This document shows positions 59,549-64,000 of a stretch of 64,000 nucleotides of DNA, in pieces. Source of the stretch: Larkinella terrae (GTDB taxonomy: Bacteria; Bacteroidota; Bacteroidia; Cytophagales; Spirosomataceae); assembly GCF_009668025.1 (NCBI RefSeq), contig NZ_WJXZ01000014.1, positions 702,448 to 766,447 of the forward strand, written 5' to 3'. Under the pieces are notes generated by a model. That model ran no database searches. It was not told the DNA's origin and worked only from the letters and a program-made list of their open reading frames with translations. Numbering within the stretch: position 1 is the stretch's first letter; the number at the start of each line of letters is the position of its first letter. The translations under genes and the position numbers were made by a program.

Positions 59549-62500
59549 ATGTATACGGTTTTGGTCTTTTTGCTAACCTCAACGACCGCCCTGTTTGCCC
59601 AGACCAACCAATTGACCGGAAAATTTGCCGATGGCAAAAATAGCCTGCTGATTGGAGTACCGGTTATTTTGACATCGCAGGCCGACACCACCCAGAAACA
59701 GTACGCCGTCACGGACACGAGTGGCGTCTTTACATTCATGAACCTGAGTCCGCAAGCCTACCGGATCAAAGCCAGTTACCTGGGGTTTACGGATTATGAT
59801 AAAGTGATTACCATTTCCGAACCCGTTCAGGATTTGGGAACCATCACGCTGACCGAAGATGCCAAAACGCTCAAGGAAGTTGTGGTGAAAGGGCAAATTC
59901 CGCCCGCCCAGCAGAAAGGCGACACGCTCCAACTGAATGCCGAAGCGTTTAAAGTTACCCGCGACGCAACCACGGAGGATCTGATCAAGAAAATGCCGGG
60001 CATCACCGTCGAAAACGGTACTGTGAAAGCCCAGGGTGAAGATGTGCAGCAGGTGCTGGTGGACGGAAAAATCTTCTTTGGCGACGATCCCAGCATTGCC
60101 CTGAAAAACCTGCCCGCCGAGGTCGTAGATAAGATCGAGATTTTTGACCGCATGAGCGATCAGGCCCAGTTTACCGGTTTTAACGACGGACAAACGACCA
60201 AAACCATCAACATCGTCACGCGCGGAGACCGGCAGAATGGAACGTTTGGCCGGGTTTATGCCGGATACGGCACCAACGATACCTATTCGGCGGGCGGAAA
60301 CGTCAACCTGTTCAACGGCGCCCGGCGGTTTTCCATCGTCGGACTGAGCAACAACATCAACCAGCAAAACTTCTCCTCGCAGGATTTAACCGGCGTCGCC
60401 AGTAGTGGCGGGGGAGGAGGTGGCCCGGGTGGCGGAGGCCGCGGAGGTGGTGGAGGTCGAGGGGGCGGAGGAGGTGGCCCGGGTGGCGGAGGTCAGGGCG
60501 GTGGCAGCAGCGCCGACAACTTTCTGGTGGGTCAGCAAAGCGGGATCAACAAAACCAACTCCATCGGCCTGAACTTCTCCGACGACTGGGGCAAGCACGT
60601 CACCATTCGCGGGAGTTATTTCTTCAACAACAGCAATAACAGCAATTCGCAGACGGTTTTTCGCCGGTATACGCTGACCGAAAATGCCAGTCAGAATTAC
60701 TTCCAGAACAGCGATACCCGGAGCTCCAACAGCAACCACCGGCTGGATTTTCGTCTCGAATACACGATCAATTCTAAAAATTCGCTGCTGGTGACGCCCC
60801 GCTTGCGGTGGCAAAACAACAACGCCCGGAGCAGTTCGCAGGGGATAACCTACCTCGCCAGCGATAGTACGTCCGAAAATCCGACGTTGGGCAACAACTT
60901 CAACCCGGTTTTGCCGCCCGATAGTTTGCTGCTGAACCGGAGTAATACGAACACGAGCACCCTGACGCGGGCTTTCAACTTCAGCAACAACATTCTGTTC
61001 CGGCACCGGTTCGAAAAACGCGGGCGGTCGCTTTCGCTGAACTTCGGTACGCAGATCAGTACGCAGGATCGGGACGTTACGCAATTATCACTGAATGAAT
61101 ACTTTACCGGAAAAACGCCGGACCAGCGCATTCAGCAGGAAACGAACAACAACACGCCGAGTTACCAGTATTCGCTCAATGCGGCTTTTACGGAACCGCT
61201 CTCGAAACTGAGTCAACTACAACTAAACTACACGACAACCTACCGCTACAGCGACGCTAAAAAGCGAACGAACCGCTACAATCCGGCGACGATGCGGTAC
61301 GATCAACTGGATTCGCTGCTGTCGAACACCTTCCAGAACGATTACCTGACCAATCAGGCGGGGGTTGGTTACAATTACCGTTCGCCCAAAATGGGGGTGA
61401 ATGTCAACCTGAATTACCAGCGAGCCGACCTGATCAGCGACCAGACGTTTCCGCTGAACAACGACGTGCGGGCGCATTTCAACAACCTGCTGCCGTCGGC
61501 GATGCTCGACATCAAGCTCGCGACCGACAGCCGCATCCGGCTTTTCTACCGCACCAATACGCAGGCACCGGGCGTTACGCAGCTCCAGAATGTGCTCGAC
61601 AACTCGAATCCGCTGTTTTTGTCGGCCGGGAACCCGAACCTGAAACAGTCGTACAGCCACAACATTTCGGCGCGGTATCAGCTCACCAAACCGGCAAAAG
61701 GCCGGAGCCTGTTCGTGTTTGTCAACATGAGTTCGACCAATAATTACATCGGAACCTCCACCCTCATCAGCAACGGAACTGCAACCTTACCGGACGGAAC
61801 GACGCTCGGACAGGGCGTCCAGTTCACGCGTCCGGTCAACCTGAGCGGTTTGTGGAACCTCCGCACGTTTGTGACCTATAGTACCCCGCTCAAATTCATC
61901 AAGAGTAACCTCAGCATTAATGCCGGTAACAGCTACGGCAGTTCACCCAGTTTGATCAACAACCAGATCAACAACGCCAACAGCATGACCTGGTCGCAGG
62001 GCGTCAATCTGAGCAGTAACATCAGCCAGAAACTGGACTTCTCGCTGTCGTATTCGGGTAACTTCAACGATGTGAAATATTCGCTTCAGCCACAAAACAA
62101 CAACAAGTATTATTTTCAGGTGCTGGGTGGTCGGGTCAACTGGATTTTTGGTCCCGGTCTGGTGCTGCAATCGGATATTTCCAACCAGAAATACACCGGT
62201 TTCAACGGCAGCATCAATCAGCACTACACCCTCTGGAACGCCGGAGTGGGCAAGAAATTCCTGAAAGATCAGCGGGGTGAACTGAAGGTAACGGTTTTCG
62301 ATTTGCTGAAGCAGAACAACAGCATCAGCGTGACGCAGGCCGATACGTACGTCGAAAACAGCCGCGCGCAGGTGTTGCAGCGGTATTTTATGCTGACGTT
62401 CACCTACAACCTGCGCCAGTTCAAGGTGTCGCCCTCCAACGGTAATAACAACAGCAATGAAGACCGTCCGTATCGGCAAAACGGCGGTGGCGGAGGCCGT

Positions 62501-62563
62501 TTCCCCGGCGGTGGTGGGGGCGGAGGCCGTTTCCCCGGTGGTCCGGGACCGGGAAACAATTGA
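59549..62563 (+). CDS. Outer-membrane beta-barrel protein, TonB-receptor-like (OMP_b-brl_3 type)
   Basis: The ATG at 59549 (MYTVLVFLLTSTTALFAQ) gives a signal peptide; a start at 59483 adds 22 residues. A carboxypeptidase-regulatory-like domain (QLTGKFADGKNSLLIGVPVILT...) is followed by a plug-like part (TTEDLIKKMPGITVENGTVKAQGEDVQQVLVDGKIFFGDDP). A Gly/Arg/Pro tract follows at about 60410-60500, then a beta-barrel domain (DKIEIFDRMSDQAQFTGF...). It ends in a second Gly-rich tail (GGGGRFPGG repeats). No TonB box is evident. About 1005 residues. It may be a substrate-independent receptor or an assembly-linked protein; the upstream stress operon and shared orientation suggest co-regulation. Confidence 0.85.
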   Translation: MYTVLVFLLTSTTALFAQTNQLTGKFADGKNSLLIGVPVILTSQADTTQKQYAVTDTSGVFTFMNLSPQAYRIKASYLGFTDYDKVITISEPVQDLGTITLTEDAKTLKEVVVKGQIPPAQQKGDTLQLNAEAFKVTRDATTEDLIKKMPGITVENGTVKAQGEDVQQVLVDGKIFFGDDPSIALKNLPAEVVDKIEIFDRMSDQAQFTGFNDGQTTKTINIVTRGDRQNGTFGRVYAGYGTNDTYSAGGNVNLFNGARRFSIVGLSNNINQQNFSSQDLTGVASSGGGGGGPGGGGRGGGGGRGGGGGGPGGGGQGGGSSADNFLVGQQSGINKTNSIGLNFSDDWGKHVTIRGSYFFNNSNNSNSQTVFRRYTLTENASQNYFQNSDTRSSNSNHRLDFRLEYTINSKNSLLVTPRLRWQNNNARSSSQGITYLASDSTSENPTLGNNFNPVLPPDSLLLNRSNTNTSTLTRAFNFSNNILFRHRFEKRGRSLSLNFGTQISTQDRDVTQLSLNEYFTGKTPDQRIQQETNNNTPSYQYSLNAAFTEPLSKLSQLQLNYTTTYRYSDAKKRTNRYNPATMRYDQLDSLLSNTFQNDYLTNQAGVGYNYRSPKMGVNVNLNYQRADLISDQTFPLNNDVRAHFNNLLPSAMLDIKLATDSRIRLFYRTNTQAPGVTQLQNVLDNSNPLFLSAGNPNLKQSYSHNISARYQLTKPAKGRSLFVFVNMSSTNNYIGTSTLISNGTATLPDGTTLGQGVQFTRPVNLSGLWNLRTFVTYSTPLKFIKSNLSINAGNSYGSSPSLINNQINNANSMTWSQGVNLSSNISQKLDFSLSYSGNFNDVKYSLQPQNNNKYYFQVLGGRVNWIFGPGLVLQSDISNQKYTGFNGSINQHYTLWNAGVGKKFLKDQRGELKVTVFDLLKQNNSISVTQADTYVENSRAQVLQRYFMLTFTYNLRQFKVSPSNGNNNSNEDRPYRQNGGGGGRFPGGGGGGGRFPGGPGPGNN

Positions 62564-62574
62564 TTGAAGTGATT

Positions 62575-63588
62575 TTACAACCCGGCTTGTGTCGATGTCC
62601 GAATCACAAGCCGGGTTGCGATTTTTACGGGCTCGGACGAAGCGGTTTTTTGCTTTCCTTCGATCAGATCAATCAAGCGTCCGGCGGCTACCTGACCAAT
62701 TTCCAGCGCCGGTTGTTCGACCGTACTCATCGGCGGGTCGAGTAAATCAGCCACGGCAATGTTGGTAAATCCGATCAGCGCAATTTGGCTGGGGATCGAA
62801 ATCTTCCGTTTTTTCAGCGTTGCCAGGCACCCGAGAGCCAGCCGGTCGCTGGCGGCAAAAAAGGCGTCTGGCATCTGATTGAGTAAATCATCCACAATTG
62901 GCTCCACTTCATTCGGGCCAAAACCGGCATGCCGAACCAGCTTTTCATCGTACGGAATCCCGTATTTTTCCAGCGCAAACCGGTACCCCGCTAGCCTTTC
63001 CTGCGCAATCGAAATACCTGCCGGAATGGCCACGTGTGCGATGCGTCGGCGGCCCGATTGGATCAGGTGTTCCGTGGCCGCAAAAGCGCCCGCAAAATTA
63101 TCCGCTGTCACGCTCGGCACATCAAGGTCTTTCGACGCCCGGTCAAACAGGACAATCGGTAGCTTTTTCTCCTGCAGCTGGCGCAAATACGACACGTCGG
63201 TGGTGTTGCTGGACAGCGAGATCAGCAAACCGTCGGCTTTTCGGGAAACCACCTGCTGCACCGTCGCCAACTCCCGCTCGTAGGACTCGTGACTCTGGAA
63301 AATGCTGACGTGGTAGCCCCGGTTATAAGCCACGGCCTCAATTCCGTTGATGACCTGCGAGAAAAAGAGGTTGGCAATCTGCGGAACCACAACGCCGATG
63401 ACCCGGCTGCGGTTTTCCTTCAAACTCACCGCAATCGGATTGGGCCGGTAGTGCAATCGCTCGGCGTATTCAACGACCTGACGCTTGGTTTCGGCGTTGA
63501 TTTCGTAGCTGTCCCGCAAGGCCCGCGACACCGTCGAGGTCGAAAGATTCAGCGCGCGGGCAATGTCCTTGATGGTTATGGCGTCCAA
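62575..63588 (-). CDS. LacI-family transcriptional regulator
   Basis: The first 55 residues hold the LacI helix-turn-helix (ITIKDIARALNLSTSTVSRALRDSYEINAETK) and hinge (RQVVEYAERLHYRPNPIAVSL). The rest is the periplasmic-binding-like effector domain (RVIGVVVPQIANLFFSQVINGIE, LLISLSSNTTDVSYL, RIAHVAIPAGISIAQERLAGY, DAFFAASDRLALGCLATLKK, VEQPALEIGQVAAGRLIDL). 337 residues is typical. It is divergent from the fructose-bisphosphatase gene, with a perfect operator-like palindrome 58 bases upstream of its start. Effector unknown; a sugar or sugar phosphate is expected. Confidence 0.95.
   Translation of the reverse strand: MDAITIKDIARALNLSTSTVSRALRDSYEINAETKRQVVEYAERLHYRPNPIAVSLKENRSRVIGVVVPQIANLFFSQVINGIEAVAYNRGYHVSIFQSHESYERELATVQQVVSRKADGLLISLSSNTTDVSYLRQLQEKKLPIVLFDRASKDLDVPSVTADNFAGAFAATEHLIQSGRRRIAHVAIPAGISIAQERLAGYRFALEKYGIPYDEKLVRHAGFGPNEVEPIVDDLLNQMPDAFFAASDRLALGCLATLKKRKISIPSQIALIGFTNIAVADLLDPPMSTVEQPALEIGQVAAGRLIDLIEGKQKTASSEPVKIATRLVIRTSTQAGL
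62578..62625 (+). terminator. Terminator-like hairpin overlapping the 3' end of the lacI gene
   Basis: CAACCCGGCTTGTG (62578-62591) pairs exactly with CACAAGCCGGGTTG (62605-62618), followed by CGATTTTT on the + strand. It terminates the + strand outer-membrane gene but lies inside the last codons of the - strand lacI gene. Confidence 0.8.
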
Positions 63589-63645
63589 AGCAATTATTGG
63601 TAAAATTCAAAAAAAGACCAATCACTTTTCCGGCAGAAGCAACTT

Positions 63646-63661
63646 CCGGGAACGTTCCCGG
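63646..63661. promoter_or_regulatory. LacI-type operator, perfect 16-bp palindrome
   Basis: CCGGGAACGTTCCCGG is a perfect palindrome with the central CpG (AACGTT) typical of LacI-family operators. It sits between the divergent lacI and fbp genes, 58 bases before lacI, so it could serve either. A second weaker half-site, GTAACGATTGC, follows at 63661. Confidence 0.65.
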
Positions 63662-63869
63662 TAACGATTGCGTGAATAAATAGTCAGTAAAATTTTAAAA
63701 TAAAAAACTTCCTGCCTAATCTTATCCAGTTATCCAACTATTCCTTCCTCTATCCGGGTTTATCCATTTCTGCGAAAAAGATAATTTTTTAACTGGATCG
63801 GGCTGTCCTGTTCCTTCCGGTATTGCTTTTGTGTAATCGAACTATTCACCCATAAAATTCTCAACGACG

Positions 63870-64000
63870 ATGAACGTACAGCAGATGGAAACAGCCGTTT
63901 CGCACCCTTTGGCGTTGCCGGTTGGCGTTACCCTGGACCGGTATATCATGCACCGGCAAACCGCCTTCCCGTACGCAACGGGCGAGCTTTCGCAATTGCT
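63870..64000 (+). CDS. fbp: Class 1 fructose-1,6-bisphosphatase, N-terminal fragment (cut by window edge)
   Basis: The ATG at 63870 opens a frame that runs out of the window. The visible 43 residues (MNVQQMETAVSHPLALPVGV, then TLDRYIMHRQTAFPYATGE) match the N-terminus of class 1 FBPases, in which LDRYI and FPxATGELSxLL mark the first helix and the AMP-site region. The enzyme hydrolyses fructose-1,6-bisphosphate to fructose-6-phosphate in gluconeogenesis. A LacI-type operator lies about 210 bases upstream. The call rests on the N-terminal motif only; the catalytic part is not visible. Confidence 0.85.
   Translation, partial: MNVQQMETAVSHPLALPVGVTLDRYIMHRQTAFPYATGELSQL

Noticed and set aside
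1-64000. tRNA, rRNA, CRISPR array, prophage or insertion sequence
   Set aside because: None could be recognised in either strand; the repeats seen are short palindromes without transposase or cas genes.

Overview
The window looks like chromosome from a Bacteroidota bacterium, most likely an environmental glycan-degrading member of the Cytophagales (Spirosoma/Larkinella-like). This placement is inferred from gene content, not from a marker gene. The evidence is two SusC/SusD outer-membrane pairs, many secreted glycoside hydrolases, type IX secretion (T9SS) C-terminal domains on two giant proteins, Bacteroidota-type promoter elements (TAnnTTTG), LytTR two-component systems, and almost no Shine-Dalgarno sequences. 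I saw no rRNA, tRNA, CRISPR array, phage or insertion sequence.

Layout. (1) 1-12183: a rhamnose-glycan utilisation locus on the + strand. It holds the end of an ACS-family MFS sugar-acid transporter, a NodB-deacetylase/GH39 fusion, a GH106 alpha-L-rhamnosidase, rhamnose mutarotase and a SusC/SusD pair, and closes with a strong terminator. (2) 12405-15242: a secreted repeat protein with a T9SS tail; then an NmrA-like oxidoreductase. (3) 16502-28182, - strand: a second utilisation locus read as ECF sigma factor, FecR anti-sigma factor, SusC with STN domain, SusD, GH97 and a clan-GH-D-like hydrolase. This is a classic trans-envelope-regulated PUL, and two copies of a long dispersed palindrome are embedded in it. 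(4) 28543-34146: a serine beta-lactamase-like hydrolase, a LytS/LytTR-like two-component pair and a secreted beta-helix protein. (5) 34251-39952: an unusual cluster with a tandem GH26-like protein, a GH2-like lipoprotein translationally coupled to it, and a convergent membrane GT2 synthase fused to a degenerate GH26-like domain. This is the best candidate for an undescribed (exo)polysaccharide system. (6) 40193-43612: a second T9SS giant sharing C-terminal modules with the first.

(7) 43818-46055: a pentose module, with a Nudix-fold transcriptional regulator that has lost its catalytic box, an operator-like palindrome and xylose isomerase. (8) 46197-50600: a LytTR/LytS pair divergent from a lipoprotein-cupin-lipoprotein operon, with a 21-bp-phased direct repeat between them. 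(9) 50820-55938: a GH43-like five-blade propeller, a GH127 beta-L-arabinofuranosidase and an unrecognised helical-barrel enzyme. (10) 56326-62563: an OmpA-family protein, then an ECF sigma / membrane anti-sigma-like / Spy-like / small secreted / outer-membrane beta-barrel set that looks like an envelope-stress unit. (11) 62575-64000: a LacI regulator with a perfect 16-bp operator in its upstream region, and the start of class 1 fructose-1,6-bisphosphatase.

Together the genes describe a plant-cell-wall or pectin-side-chain degrader. Rhamnosidase, arabinofuranosidase, GH39 and GH97 release sugars; TonB-linked porins import oligomers; rhamnose mutarotase, xylose isomerase and fructose bisphosphatase feed central metabolism; and at least five regulator types (ECF/FecR, LytTR, Nudix, LacI, free-standing ECF) partition control.
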